A stretch of 64,000 nucleotides of DNA from Pseudomonas gingeri (GCF_013385425.1 NZ_JACAQA010000010.1:124001-188000), one strand, 5' to 3'; positions 16,598-25,831 are shown, numbered from the stretch's first letter. The notes: a model not told the origin generated them from the sequence alone. Numbers and translations are program-made.

Positions 16598-17170
16598 ATG
16601 CTGAGCAAGAAAATTCGCAATATTCTGCTGTTCGCAGTCATCGCCGCCATTTTCGCGGCCGTTGGCTACTGGAACATCAGCCCGGAACGCTTCCTCGAGC
16701 GCCCGGTGGCGCAGGTCGATGAAACCCAGATCGACTACTACGCTATTAATGCCCACAGCATTCAGTACATGCCCGACGGTCGGGTACAGTACGACCTGAC
16801 CGGCGACAAGGTCGAACACCTCAAGGCGTCCGACGTGACCCTGGTGACCAAGCCCGACATGCACATCTACCGTGGCACGGTCTATCCCTGGCATGTCCAG
16901 AGCGAGCACGCCGAGGTCAATCCAGACGGCACCGAGATCGAACTGATCGACTCCGTACGGGTGGCGCGGACCGACGAACTACAGCGGGAAGTCATCATTA
17001 CCAGCAGTCGCATGACAGTATTCCCACAGAAGCAATATGCGCAGACCGAGCAAGCCGTTAGAATCGACGGCGCCGACGGCGTGACCACTGGCAAGGGAAT
17101 GAAAGCGTATTTGAACGACAGCCGGATACACCTGCTGTCCAATGTAAGAGGACAGTATGAGTCTCGTTAA
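16598..17170 (+). CDS. lptC: LPS export protein LptC
   Basis: Bitopic inner-membrane protein that takes LPS from the LptBFG transporter and passes it to LptA. The 190-residue product has one N-terminal membrane helix (about residues 7-25) and a periplasmic beta-jellyroll (DUF1239) with PDGTEIELIDSV and GKGMKAYL. The 3' end overlaps lptA by 14 bp, suggesting coupled translation. Confidence 0.92.
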   Translation: MLSKKIRNILLFAVIAAIFAAVGYWNISPERFLERPVAQVDETQIDYYAINAHSIQYMPDGRVQYDLTGDKVEHLKASDVTLVTKPDMHIYRGTVYPWHVQSEHAEVNPDGTEIELIDSVRVARTDELQREVIITSSRMTVFPQKQYAQTEQAVRIDGADGVTTGKGMKAYLNDSRIHLLSNVRGQYESR

Positions 17171-17702
17171 AACCCTCCCTATTTTGCTTGGCCTCGGTGC
17201 GGCACTGGGAAGCGTGAGCGCCTGGGCTCTGCCGACCGACAGCCAGCAGCCCATTCGCATCCAGGCCGACGACGCTCAGCTGGACGACAAGCAAGGCATC
17301 GCCACCTACAAAGGTGACGTGGTCATTACCCAAGGCTCGATGATCGTCAAGGGCAACACCGTGACGCTGACCCGGACCAAGGACGGCGCCATCGACGTGG
17401 TGACCTCCGTGGGTAACCTGGCCTACTTCGAGCAACTGCAGAAAGTCGGCGATCCGAAGCCGGTGCAGGGCTATGGCGTGACCATCCAGTACCACGCCCA
17501 ACAGAACCGCATCATCCTGATCGACAAGGCCAAGGTGATCAACGACGGCAACACCACCGAAGGCGAGAAAATCGTCTACGACACGGTGAAGCAGATCGCC
17601 CAGGCCGGCCGCGCCAACGGCAGCACGATCACCGCCCCGCGCCCACGCATCGACATGGTCATCCAGCCGAAGCAGAAAACCGAACAGCAGAAGGCGCAGT
17701 AA
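17157..17702 (+). CDS. lptA: LPS transport periplasmic protein LptA (LptH)
   Basis: Periplasmic bridge protein that carries LPS from LptC to the outer-membrane LptDE complex; the Pseudomonas ortholog is also called LptH. The 181-residue product has a signal peptide ending near SAWA, then an OstA-type beta-jellyroll with RIQADDAQLDDKQGIATYKGDV and YGVTIQYHAQQNRIIL. It overlaps lptC and its stop overlaps the lptB ATG by one base (TAATG). Confidence 0.93.
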   Translation: MSLVKTLPILLGLGAALGSVSAWALPTDSQQPIRIQADDAQLDDKQGIATYKGDVVITQGSMIVKGNTVTLTRTKDGAIDVVTSVGNLAYFEQLQKVGDPKPVQGYGVTIQYHAQQNRIILIDKAKVINDGNTTEGEKIVYDTVKQIAQAGRANGSTITAPRPRIDMVIQPKQKTEQQKAQ

Positions 17703-18427
17703 TGGCAACCCTGAAAGCCCAGCATCTGGCCAAGGCCTACAAAAGTCGCCAGGTGGTGCGTGATGTCAGCCTGTCGATCGACAGCGGGCAGATCGTCGGC
17801 TTGCTCGGCCCCAACGGTGCCGGCAAGACCACCTGCTTCTACATGATCGTCGGCCTGGTCCAGGCCGACCAGGGTCGCGTGCTGATCGACGACCAGGATG
17901 TCAGCCACCAGCCGATGCACGGCCGCGCGCGCGCCGGGATCGGCTATCTGCCCCAGGAAGCGTCGATTTTCCGCAAGCTGTCGGTGGCGGACAACATCAT
18001 GGCGATCCTCGAGACCCGCAAGGAGCTCGACAAGAACAGCCGCCGCAAGGAGCTGGAAAGCCTGTTGCAGGAATTCCACATCAGCCACATTCGCGACAAC
18101 CTCGGCATGAGCCTGTCCGGTGGTGAACGACGCCGGGTGGAAATCGCCCGCGCCCTGGCCACCGCGCCGAAATTCATCCTGCTCGACGAACCCTTCGCCG
18201 GGGTCGACCCGATTTCCGTTGGCGATATCAAACAGATCATCCATCACCTCAAGGCCAAGGGCATCGGCGTACTGATCACCGACCACAACGTCCGCGAGAC
18301 CCTGGACATCTGCGAAACGGCCTATATCGTCAATGATGGACAGCTGATCGCCGAAGGCGATTCGGCCACTATCCTGGCCAACGAACTGGTCAAGGAAGTC
18401 TACCTGGGCCATGAGTTCCGCCTGTAA
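17702..18427 (+). CDS. lptB: LPS export ABC transporter ATPase LptB
   Basis: ATPase energising LPS extraction from the inner membrane with LptFG. The 241-residue product has Walker A GPNGAGKTT, the LptB-typical LPQEASIFRKLSV Q-loop region, signature LSGGERRRVEIARAL, Walker B FILLDEPFAGVDP and switch TDHN. It ends the kds-lpt run. A long nested inverted repeat separates it from rpoN. Confidence 0.97.
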   Translation: MATLKAQHLAKAYKSRQVVRDVSLSIDSGQIVGLLGPNGAGKTTCFYMIVGLVQADQGRVLIDDQDVSHQPMHGRARAGIGYLPQEASIFRKLSVADNIMAILETRKELDKNSRRKELESLLQEFHISHIRDNLGMSLSGGERRRVEIARALATAPKFILLDEPFAGVDPISVGDIKQIIHHLKAKGIGVLITDHNVRETLDICETAYIVNDGQLIAEGDSATILANELVKEVYLGHEFRL

Positions 18428-18452
18428 ACATCGAGGTAACGGATCAACCGCC

Positions 18453-18505
18453 AGAGCGCTCCCTGTTCAATAAAAACCACAAGATTTTTATTGTTACAGC
18501 GCTCT
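18453..18505. other. Nested inverted repeat between lptB and rpoN
   Basis: Outer arms AGAGCGCT (18453-18460) and AGCGCTCT (18498-18505) enclose inner arms CAATAAAAA (18468-18476) and TTTTTATTG (18485-18493) around an 8-nt loop. The transcript could form one long interrupted hairpin. The A/T-rich inner stem is unlike a standard terminator, so an attenuator or processing site is equally possible. Confidence 0.6.
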
Positions 18506-18529
18506 AGGCAAAGGCTCGGGTTTCAGGCA

Positions 18530-18535
18530 TATAAT
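18530..18535 (+). promoter_or_regulatory. Candidate -10 box ahead of rpoN
   Basis: TATAAT lies 79 bp before the rpoN ATG, just after the nested inverted repeat. The -35 region is not convincing. Confidence 0.35.
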
Positions 18536-18614
18536 TTGCTTATGTTTGGCGCCCCGGCGCCCTGTAGAGTGGATGGCGCATGCGCGCCGGCGAATAAGGT
18601 GTTAAGCCCCTGCC

Positions 18615-20111
18615 ATGAAACCATCGCTAGTCCTGAGAATGGGCCAGCAGCTGACGATGACACCGCAGCTGCAACAGGCCATCCGCCTGCTCCAATTGTC
18701 GACCCTGGACCTTCAGCAGGAAATCCAGGAGGCCCTGGAGTCCAATCCGATGCTCGAACGCCAGGAAGAAGGCGACGACTTCGACAATACCGACCCGTTG
18801 GCCGACAACGCCGAGCACAAACCCAACACTGAAATCCAGGAACCCTCCTTCCAGCAGGAAACCGCCCCGACGGTGGACAACCTCGAGGAAGGCGACTGGA
18901 ACGAGCGCATTCCCAACGAACTGCCCGTCGACACCGCCTGGGAAGATGTCTACCAGACCAGCGCCAGCAGCCTGCCAAGCAACGATGACGACGAGTGGGA
19001 CTTCACCACCCGTACCTCGGCCGGCGAGAGCCTGCAGAGCCATCTGCTCTGGCAACTGAACCTGGCGCCGATGTCCGACACCGATCGGCTGATCGCCGTG
19101 ACCCTGATCGACTGCATCAACAATCAGGGCTACCTGGACGAAACCCTCGAGGAAATCCTCGACGCCTTCGACCCGGAGCTGGATATCGAGCTGGACGAGA
19201 TCGAAGCGGTACTGCATCGCATCCAGCAATTCGAACCGGCCGGCATCGGCGCGCGCAACCTCGGCGAATGCCTGCTGCTGCAATTGCGTCAGCTGCCAGC
19301 ACGCACGCCCTGGCTGGCCGAAGCCCAGCGCCTGGTCAGCGACTACATCGACCTGCTCGGCAGCCGCGACTACAGCCAACTGATGCGGCGCATGAAGCTC
19401 AAGGAAGACGAGCTGCGCCAGGTCATCGAGCTGGTCCAGAGCCTCAATCCGCGCCCGGGCTCGCAAATCGAGTCCAGCGAAGCCGAATACGTCGTCCCCG
19501 ACGTGATCGTGCGCAAGGACAACGAGCGCTGGCTGGTGGAACTGAACCAGGAGTCGGTGCCGCGCCTGCGGGTCAATCCGCAGTATGCCGGTTTTGTCCG
19601 CCGCGCCGACACCAGTGCCGACAACACCTTCATGCGCAACCAGTTGCAGGAAGCCCGCTGGTTCATCAAGAGTCTGCAGAGCCGCAACGAAACCCTGATG
19701 AAGGTCGCCACCCAGATCGTCGAGCACCAGCGCGGCTTCCTGGAATACGGTGACGAGGCGATGAAGCCGCTGGTCCTGCATGACATCGCCGAAGCGGTGG
19801 GCATGCACGAGTCGACGATTTCCCGGGTGACCACGCAAAAATTCATGCATACCCCCCGCGGTATCTATGAACTGAAATACTTTTTCTCCAGCCACGTCAG
19901 CACCTCCGAAGGCGGCGAATGCTCGTCCACGGCGATCCGCGCGATCATCAAGAAACTGGTTGCAGCGGAAAATCAGAAAAAGCCGTTGAGTGACAGCAAG
20001 ATCGCTGGTTTACTGGAGGCACAAGGCATTCAGGTGGCCCGTCGTACTGTCGCCAAATACCGTGAGTCCCTGGGGATAGCCCCCTCTAGCGAACGGAAGC
20101 GACTGATGTAG
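18615..20111 (+). CDS. rpoN: RNA polymerase sigma-54 factor
   Basis: Alternative sigma factor for -24/-12 promoters (nitrogen assimilation, flagella and others), which needs AAA+ enhancer-binding proteins. The 498-residue product has the Gln/Leu-rich region I (MGQQLTMTPQLQQAIRLLQL), an acidic region II, the core-binding domain, a DNA-binding helix-turn-helix (AEAVGMHESTISRVTTQKF) and the RpoN box ARRTVAKYRE. It heads the conserved rpoN-hpf-ptsN-rapZ-ptsO cluster. Confidence 0.98.
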   Translation: MKPSLVLRMGQQLTMTPQLQQAIRLLQLSTLDLQQEIQEALESNPMLERQEEGDDFDNTDPLADNAEHKPNTEIQEPSFQQETAPTVDNLEEGDWNERIPNELPVDTAWEDVYQTSASSLPSNDDDEWDFTTRTSAGESLQSHLLWQLNLAPMSDTDRLIAVTLIDCINNQGYLDETLEEILDAFDPELDIELDEIEAVLHRIQQFEPAGIGARNLGECLLLQLRQLPARTPWLAEAQRLVSDYIDLLGSRDYSQLMRRMKLKEDELRQVIELVQSLNPRPGSQIESSEAEYVVPDVIVRKDNERWLVELNQESVPRLRVNPQYAGFVRRADTSADNTFMRNQLQEARWFIKSLQSRNETLMKVATQIVEHQRGFLEYGDEAMKPLVLHDIAEAVGMHESTISRVTTQKFMHTPRGIYELKYFFSSHVSTSEGGECSSTAIRAIIKKLVAAENQKKPLSDSKIAGLLEAQGIQVARRTVAKYRESLGIAPSSERKRLM

Positions 20112-20189
20112 TGGACGGGCCCCGTTACAGCGTTCCAGTGGTGGGCAATCGCCTACCGCTTTATGCACTGGCAACGAAGGAGAAGCTGT

Positions 20190-20495
20190 ATGCAAGTCAA
20201 TATCAGTGGACACCAGCTGGAAGTGACCGAACCCCTGCGTGCTTACATCGGCGAGAAACTCGACCGACTGGAGCGTCATTTCGACAAGATCACCAACGTA
20301 CAGGTGACCATGGCCGTCGAAAAACTGAAGCAGAAAATCGAAGCCACCTTGCATATCCACGGCGGTGAAGTGGTCGCCAACGCCGAGCATGACGACATGT
20401 ATGCGGCGATCGACCTGCTCACCGACAAGTTGGACCGACAACTGAAAAAGCATAAGGAAAAGAACCTGCACCTGCTCCAAGGTACAGGTCGCTGA
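20190..20495 (+). CDS. hpf: Ribosome hibernation-promoting factor
   Basis: Binds the 30S decoding region in stationary phase and promotes inactive 100S ribosome dimers. The 102-residue product is the short HPF form, without the C-terminal dimerisation domain of long HPF, and shows LRAYIGEKLDRLERHFDKI and DMYAAIDLLTDKLDRQLKKHKEK. I start it at ATG 20190 (MQVNISGHQL), preceded by GAAGGAG; an in-frame ATG at 20163 lacks such a site. It follows rpoN as in most Proteobacteria. Confidence 0.93.
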   Translation: MQVNISGHQLEVTEPLRAYIGEKLDRLERHFDKITNVQVTMAVEKLKQKIEATLHIHGGEVVANAEHDDMYAAIDLLTDKLDRQLKKHKEKNLHLLQGTGR

Positions 20496-20504
20496 TACCC
20501 ATCC

Positions 20505-20969
20505 ATGATCCGACTTGAAAGCATCCTGACCCCCGGCCGTTCTTTGGTGAACGTGCCGGGCGGCAGTAAAAAGAAAGCCCTCGAGCAAATTGCCAACCTG
20601 ATCAGCCACGAAGTTCCTTACCTGGCCATGCAGGATGTCTTCGACAGCCTGATCGCCCGGGAGAAACTCGGCTCGACCGGTTTCGGCAATGGCATTGCCA
20701 TCCCGCACTGCCGCCTGAAGGGTTGCGTGGCGCCCATCAGCGCCCTGATGCACCTGGACGCCCCTATCGATTTCGACGCCATCGACGGCGCGCCGGTTGA
20801 CCTGCTGTTCGTCCTGCTGGTCCCGGAAGCCGCCACCGATGCCCACCTGGAACTGCTTCGGCAGATTGCCAGCATGCTCGACCGCAAGGACGTACGCGAC
20901 AAACTGCGTGCGGCAACCTCCAACCAGGCCCTGTACCAGGTAGTCCTGGACGAGCAGAGCGGTCACTGA
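20505..20969 (+). CDS. ptsN: Nitrogen PTS component EIIA-Ntr
   Basis: Phospho-carrier at the end of the PtsP-NPr-EIIANtr relay, which adjusts potassium, nitrogen and other regulation rather than sugar transport. The 154-residue EIIA type 2 domain carries the phosphorylated histidine in GNGIAIPHCRL (about residue 68). It lies 9 bp after hpf and 2 bp before rapZ. Confidence 0.95.
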   Translation: MIRLESILTPGRSLVNVPGGSKKKALEQIANLISHEVPYLAMQDVFDSLIAREKLGSTGFGNGIAIPHCRLKGCVAPISALMHLDAPIDFDAIDGAPVDLLFVLLVPEAATDAHLELLRQIASMLDRKDVRDKLRAATSNQALYQVVLDEQSGH

Positions 20970-20971
20970 CC

Positions 20972-21829
20972 ATGCGCTTGATCATCGTCAGCGGCCGCTC
21001 CGGCTCGGGTAAAAGTACCGCCCTCGATGTCCTCGAGGACAACGGTTACTACTGCATCGACAACCTGCCGGCCGGCCTGCTGCCAGAGCTGGCCGAACGT
21101 GCGCTGATCCATACCGAGCTGGCGCAACCGCTGGTCGCCGTTTCCATCGACGCACGCAACCTGCCCAGCCACCTGTCACGCTTCCCGGAACTGCTCGATG
21201 AAGTGCGCAGCCGGCATATCCAGTGCGATGTGCTGTACCTGGACGCCGACGAGGAAACCCTGCTCAAGCGTTTTTCCGAAACCCGTCGACGCCACCCGCT
21301 GAGCAATGCCAATCGCTCACTGGCCGAGGCCATCCGCGACGAAAGCAACCTGCTGGGGCCGATCTCGGACCTGGCCGACCTCAAGGTCAACACCACCAAC
21401 CTGAACCTCTATCAACTGCGCGACACCATCAAGCTGCGCCTGCTGAACCAGCCGGAACCGGGTACCGCCTTCCTGGTCGAGTCGTTCGGTTTCAAGCGCG
21501 GGATGCCGGTGGATGCCGACCTGGTGTTCGACGTACGCTGCCTGCCCAATCCCTACTGGAAACCGGAACTGCGCGAGCAGTCCGGGCTCGACCAACCGGT
21601 GGTCGAATACCTGGCCGCACAAGCCGACGTCGAGGAGATGTACCAGGATATTTCCAGTTATTTGCTTAAATGGTTGCCGCGTTTTGCCGCCAGCAACCGG
21701 GCTTATGTCACTATTGCCATCGGCTGCACGGGCGGGCATCACCGCTCCGTCTACCTCACCGAACGCTTGGGCAAGGCCCTGCAACAATCCCTGAAGAACG
21801 TCCAGGTCCGCCACCGCGACCTTAGCTGA
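20972..21829 (+). CDS. rapZ: RNase adapter protein RapZ
   Basis: P-loop protein that in E. coli presents a small RNA to RNase E and so controls glucosamine-6-phosphate synthesis; the role in Pseudomonas is less clear. The 285-residue product has the N-terminal P-loop SGRSGSGKSTALD, a central FSETRRRHPL segment and the C-terminal VTIAIGCTGGHHRSVYL block typical of the family. It is embedded in the nitrogen-PTS cluster between ptsN and ptsO. Confidence 0.94.
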   Translation: MRLIIVSGRSGSGKSTALDVLEDNGYYCIDNLPAGLLPELAERALIHTELAQPLVAVSIDARNLPSHLSRFPELLDEVRSRHIQCDVLYLDADEETLLKRFSETRRRHPLSNANRSLAEAIRDESNLLGPISDLADLKVNTTNLNLYQLRDTIKLRLLNQPEPGTAFLVESFGFKRGMPVDADLVFDVRCLPNPYWKPELREQSGLDQPVVEYLAAQADVEEMYQDISSYLLKWLPRFAASNRAYVTIAIGCTGGHHRSVYLTERLGKALQQSLKNVQVRHRDLS

Positions 21830-21845
21830 AAGGACCACCACCGCG

Positions 21846-22118
21846 ATGCCCGCTCTGGAAATTGAAATCATCAACAAACTGGGTCTGCACGCCCGTGCTT
21901 CGGCGAAATTCGTCGGCGTGGCCGGCCAGTTCCCCTGCCAGATCCGCGCCGGGCGTACACCGGAAAGCATGGTCGACGGCAAGAGCATCATGGCCATGAT
22001 GATGCTGGCCGCTGGCAAGGGCACCAAGATTCACCTGAAGACCGAAGGCGAACAGGAAGACGCGGCCATGGCGGCGCTGGTCAAGCTGATCAACAACTAT
22101 TTCGACGAAGGCGAATAA
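21846..22118 (+). CDS. ptsO: Nitrogen PTS phosphocarrier NPr
   Basis: HPr-like carrier that passes phosphate from PtsP (EI-Ntr) to EIIA-Ntr. The 90-residue product has the active-site histidine in NKLGLHARASAKF (about residue 16) and the second HPr signature around DGKSIMAMMMLAA. It is the last gene of the rpoN cluster; a decayed REP-like stretch and a strong terminator follow. Confidence 0.95.
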   Translation: MPALEIEIINKLGLHARASAKFVGVAGQFPCQIRAGRTPESMVDGKSIMAMMMLAAGKGTKIHLKTEGEQEDAAMAALVKLINNYFDEGE

Positions 22119-22149
22119 AGCCCGATAAGACATTCGGATCCTGCAGCGC

Positions 22150-22250
22150 CTATTCAGACGCCATCGCCGGCAAGCCGACTCCCGCAGGGACCGTGTTTGG
22201 CCTTAACTGAACGGCATCAGGGCAAGCCCGCTCGCCACGGGTCCAGTACA
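22150..22250. repeat. Decayed REP-like sequence
   Basis: Between ptsO and the terminator, short segments such as GCCGGCAAGCCGACTCCCGC (near 22167-22186) and GGCAAGCCCGCTCGCC resemble Pseudomonas REP cores. Boundaries are not sharp and no coding sequence is seen. Confidence 0.35.
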
Positions 22251-22271
22251 ACCAAAGGTCCCCGTGAGGCC

Positions 22272-22310
22272 AAAAAAAGGGTGTCATCCATTGGATGACA
22301 CCCTTTTTTT
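22272..22310. terminator. Strong bidirectional terminator
   Basis: An almost perfect palindrome: seven A, GGGTGTCATCCA, one T, TGGATGACACCC, seven T. It lies between convergent ptsO and pmbA and should stop transcription from both sides. Confidence 0.95.
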
Positions 22311-22327
22311 ACAACCGATACGCCGAA

Positions 22328-23674
22328 TCAGCTACCGGCGACCATCATCCGCTCGATCAACACCGAACCGGTACGGATATGGCTGCGCAGCTCAAGATCA
22401 CTGCCAACCGCCACGATCTGCTTGAACATGTCACGCATATTGCCGGCAATGGTCACTTCCTGGACCGGGAACTGGATCTCGCCATTCTCGACCCAGAAGC
22501 CCGCCGCCCCACGCGAGTAATCGCCGGTGACCATGTTCAGCCCATGGCCCATCAACTCGGTCACCAGCAGGCCGCGGCCCATGCGCCGGATCAGCGCGTC
22601 CTGGTCCTCGACCCCATGGGTGACGAACAGGTTGTGCACGCCACCGGCGTTGGCCGTGCTCGGCAGACCCAGCTTGCGCCCCGAGTAGGTACCCAGCACA
22701 TAGGAGACCAGGGTGCCATTTTCGACGAACGGCTTGGCATAGGTCGCCAGGCCATCACCGTCAAACGCCGAACTGCCCATGGCCTGCATCAGGTGCGGAC
22801 GCTCGTCGAGGGTCAGCCACTCAGGGAACAGGCGCTGGCCCATCGCCCCTTCGAGGAAAGAGGACTTGCGGTACAGGTTACCGCCGGAGATCGCCGAGAG
22901 GAAATTGCCGAACAGACCACCGGCCAACTCCGCCGAGAACAGCACCGGCACTTCGCAGGTCGGCACCGGACGCGCGCCCAGCCGGCTGGCCGCCCGTTGC
23001 GCGGCCTTGCGGCCAATGCTCGAGGCATCCGCGAGCAATTCGCCCTGGCGATTGACGTCATACCAGTAGTCCCGCTGCATCTGACCGTCGCCTTCGGCGA
23101 TCATCACGCAACTGAGGCTGTGCCGGGTAGAAGCCGAACCGCCGATAAACCCGTGGCTGTTGCCATACACCCGGCAGCCCTGGGAGGTGCTCAGGGTAGT
23201 GCCGTCGGCATTCTTGATCCGGCTGTCGGCGTCAAACGCCGCCGCCTCGCAGATCAATGCGCGCTCGATGGCCTGCTCAGGGGTGATGTCCCAGGCATGG
23301 AACAGATCGAAATCCTTGAGCTCCTTGGCCATCAGGGCCGCATCAGCCAGGCCCGAGTGCTCGTCTTCCGAGGTGTGCTTGGCGATGGCCAGGGCCGCCG
23401 CCACGGTTTCGCGAATCGCTTCAGGACCACTGGCCGAGGTGCTGGCCGAGCCCTTGCGCTGCCCCACGTACAAGGTGATGCCGAAGCCCTGGTCGCGGTT
23501 GAACTCGACGGTTTCCACTTCCCGCTGGCGCACCGAAGTCGACAGCCCCTGCTCCAGGGATACCGCCACTTCACAGGCACTGGCGCCCTGGCGTTTGGCT
23601 TCGGCGAGAATCTGCTCGACCTGCTCCTGCAGGACCGGCAACGCCTGCGGGCCGACGCTTTTGGCTGAACTCAT
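22328..23674 (-). CDS. pmbA: Metalloprotease PmbA (TldE)
   Basis: Partner of TldD in a heterodimeric metallopeptidase that degrades unfolded peptides and, in enterobacteria, helps mature microcin B17 and remove CcdA. The 448-residue product belongs to the U62/PmbA-TldD family but, as expected for the E subunit, lacks the HExxH zinc motif present in TldD. It ends in the conserved EVTIAGNMRDMFKQIVAVGSD segment. Start at ATG 23674 (MSSAKSVG) with GGAG 7 nt upstream; a GTG four codons earlier is less likely. tldD is nearby, on the far side of darP. Confidence 0.94.
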   Translation of the reverse strand: MSSAKSVGPQALPVLQEQVEQILAEAKRQGASACEVAVSLEQGLSTSVRQREVETVEFNRDQGFGITLYVGQRKGSASTSASGPEAIRETVAAALAIAKHTSEDEHSGLADAALMAKELKDFDLFHAWDITPEQAIERALICEAAAFDADSRIKNADGTTLSTSQGCRVYGNSHGFIGGSASTRHSLSCVMIAEGDGQMQRDYWYDVNRQGELLADASSIGRKAAQRAASRLGARPVPTCEVPVLFSAELAGGLFGNFLSAISGGNLYRKSSFLEGAMGQRLFPEWLTLDERPHLMQAMGSSAFDGDGLATYAKPFVENGTLVSYVLGTYSGRKLGLPSTANAGGVHNLFVTHGVEDQDALIRRMGRGLLVTELMGHGLNMVTGDYSRGAAGFWVENGEIQFPVQEVTIAGNMRDMFKQIVAVGSDLELRSHIRTGSVLIERMMVAGS

Positions 23675-23796
23675 GGCTTTCTCCACTCAGCTTTCTGTAA
23701 TTAAATGCAGCTTTCGCTCAAGGTCTTCGAGCGACCGGGCCGGACAAGCGGCCCCCGACTGGTTATCATGGCGGCGTTTCTTTGCGGACTGCCACC

Positions 23797-24318
23797 ATGG
23801 TTGATTCTTACGACGACTCCCTCGATGGGGAGAAAAGCAAAACCCAGGTCAAACGCGAGCTGCATGCTCTGGTTGATCTCGGCGAGCGCCTGACAACACT
23901 CAAGCCCGACTTGGTGGCAAAACTGCCACTGACCGACGGCTTGCGCCGTGCCCTGGCCGAAGCGCCGAAGCACACCGCGAATATCGCGCGTAAACGGCAT
24001 ATCCAGTTCATCGGCAGGCTGATGCGCGATCAGGACACTGACGCCATTCTGGTTCTGCTCGATCAACTCGACGCCTCCACCCGGCAATACAACGAACGTT
24101 TCCACAATCTCGAACGCTGGCGTGATCGCTTGATCGCAGGCGCCGACGATGTGCTGGAAAAGTTCGTCGCCGACTACCCGGACGCTGATCGCCAGCAACT
24201 GCGTTCCCTGATCCGCCAGGCTCAACACGAGCTTGCGCAGAACAAGGCGCCGGCCTCCAGCCGTAAAATCTTCAAGTACATCCGTGAGCTGGACGACGCT
24301 CAACGCGGCCTGCGTTGA
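23797..24318 (+). CDS. darP: Ribosome maturation factor DarP (YjgA, DUF615)
   Basis: DUF615 protein; the E. coli homologue YjgA/DarP associates with late 50S precursors and promotes peptidyl-transferase-centre maturation. The 173-residue, charged, helical product shows SKTQVKRELHALVDLG near the N terminus and KHTANIARKRHIQFIGRLMR in the middle. Start at ATG 23797 (MVDSYDDSLDG); a start five codons earlier is possible but adds no family-like sequence. It lies on the plus strand between the two minus-strand protease genes. Confidence 0.9.
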   Translation: MVDSYDDSLDGEKSKTQVKRELHALVDLGERLTTLKPDLVAKLPLTDGLRRALAEAPKHTANIARKRHIQFIGRLMRDQDTDAILVLLDQLDASTRQYNERFHNLERWRDRLIAGADDVLEKFVADYPDADRQQLRSLIRQAQHELAQNKAPASSRKIFKYIRELDDAQRGLR

Positions 24319-24328
24319 TCTTCGCCCC

Positions 24329-24353
24329 GGGTGAGTCGCCTTGGCGCTCACCC
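24329..24353. terminator. Hairpin between convergent darP and tldD
   Basis: GGGTGAG (24329-24335) and CTCACCC (24347-24353) enclose CGCC/GGCG, making an 11-bp stem with one bulged T and a 2-nt centre. There is no clear T run, so terminator function is probable but not certain. Confidence 0.55.
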
Positions 24354-24369
24354 GACGCTCCACCTCTTC

Positions 24370-25812
24370 CTACGACCCCGTGCCACCCACGGTGATCGCA
24401 TCGATTTTCAAGGTTGGCTGACCGACCCCCACCGGTACCGACTGCCCATCCTTGCCGCACGTGCCCACGCCGCTGTCCAGCGCCAGGTCGTTACCGACCA
24501 TCGACACCCGACTCATGGCTTCCGGGCCGTTGCCGATCAGGGTCGCGCCCTTGACCGGTGCGGTGATCTTGCCGTCTTCGATCAGGTAGGCCTCGCTGGT
24601 GGAGAACACGAACTTGCCGCTGGTGATATCGACCTGGCCGCCGCCGAGGTTGGCGCAGTAGATCCCGCGTTTCACCGAGGCGATGATTTCCGCCGGATCG
24701 CTTTCGCCACCGAGCATGTAGGTGTTGGTCATGCGCGGCATCGGCAGATGCGCATAGGATTCGCGACGACCGTTGCCGGTGCGCGCCACACCCATCAGCC
24801 GGGCATTGAGCTTGTCCTGCATATAACCTTTGAGCACGCCGTTTTCGATCAGCGTGGTGCACTCGGTCGGTGTGCCTTCGTCGTCGACGCTCAGGGAACC
24901 ACGACGACCAGCCAGGGTGCCGTCATCGACGATGGTGCAGAGTTTCGAGGCAACCATCTCGCCCATCCGCCCGCTGTAGGCCGAGCTGCCCTTGCGGTTG
25001 AAGTCGCCTTCCAGGCCGTGGCCGACCGCTTCGTGCAGCAGCACCCCGGACCAGCCGGAACCGAGCACCACCGGCAAGGTGCCGGCCGGCGCGGGAATCG
25101 CTTCAAGGTTGACCAGCGCCTGGCGCAGGGCCTCGCGGGCATAACCCATGGCCCGGTCTTCCGTGAGGAAATAACGATAGTCGGTACGCCCGCCACCGCC
25201 ATGGCCGCCGCGTTCACGCCGGCCGTTCTGCTCGACGATCACACTGACATTGAAGCGCACCAGCGGCCGCACATCCGCCGCCAGGCCGCCGTCGGTGGAG
25301 GCCACGAGAATCCGCTCCCAGACCCCGGCCATGCTCACCGAAACCTGCTGGATACGCGGATCAAGGGCGCGAGTGGCGACATCGACACGCTTGAGCAACT
25401 CGACCTTCTCGGCACGGCTCATCACATCCAGCGGGTTGTCCGGCGCATACAACTGCGTGACTTCCTGGCTGCTGAACACCTGGACTTTGCCATGCTGCCC
25501 GGCCCGGGAAATCGAACGGGCGGCACGCGCCGCCGAGCCCAGGGCTTCGAGGGTAATGGCGTTGCTGTAGGCAAAACCGGTTTTTTCACCGGACTGGGCG
25601 CGTACGCCGACACCCTGGTCAAGGTTGAAACTGCCTTCCTTGACGATGCCGTCTTCCAGGGCCCAGGACTCGGAGATCTGCCCCTGGAAATACAGGTCGG
25701 CGGCGTCGATGCCCGGCCCGGCCAGGTCGCCCAGAACCGCTTGCAGACTTTCGATGGTCACGCCACCCGGCGCCAACAGGTGTTCGCTGACTGAGGACAA
25801 CAACTCGCTCAT
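24370..25812 (-). CDS. tldD: Metalloprotease TldD
   Basis: Catalytic subunit of the TldD/TldE(PmbA) metallopeptidase. The 480-residue product contains the zinc motif HEAVGHGLEGD (HExxxH-type family motif) and the C-terminal GTCGKDGQSVPVGVGQPTLK block with conserved glycine and cysteine residues. Start at ATG 25812 (MSELLSSVSEHLL); upstream in-frame sequence overlaps the preceding gene and is not TldD-like. It lies 19 bp after the nitrilase-family gene, probably in one transcript. Confidence 0.95.
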   Translation of the reverse strand: MSELLSSVSEHLLAPGGVTIESLQAVLGDLAGPGIDAADLYFQGQISESWALEDGIVKEGSFNLDQGVGVRAQSGEKTGFAYSNAITLEALGSAARAARSISRAGQHGKVQVFSSQEVTQLYAPDNPLDVMSRAEKVELLKRVDVATRALDPRIQQVSVSMAGVWERILVASTDGGLAADVRPLVRFNVSVIVEQNGRRERGGHGGGGRTDYRYFLTEDRAMGYAREALRQALVNLEAIPAPAGTLPVVLGSGWSGVLLHEAVGHGLEGDFNRKGSSAYSGRMGEMVASKLCTIVDDGTLAGRRGSLSVDDEGTPTECTTLIENGVLKGYMQDKLNARLMGVARTGNGRRESYAHLPMPRMTNTYMLGGESDPAEIIASVKRGIYCANLGGGQVDITSGKFVFSTSEAYLIEDGKITAPVKGATLIGNGPEAMSRVSMVGNDLALDSGVGTCGKDGQSVPVGVGQPTLKIDAITVGGTGS

Positions 25813-25831
25813 GGTTTTGCGCCTTATTTCG

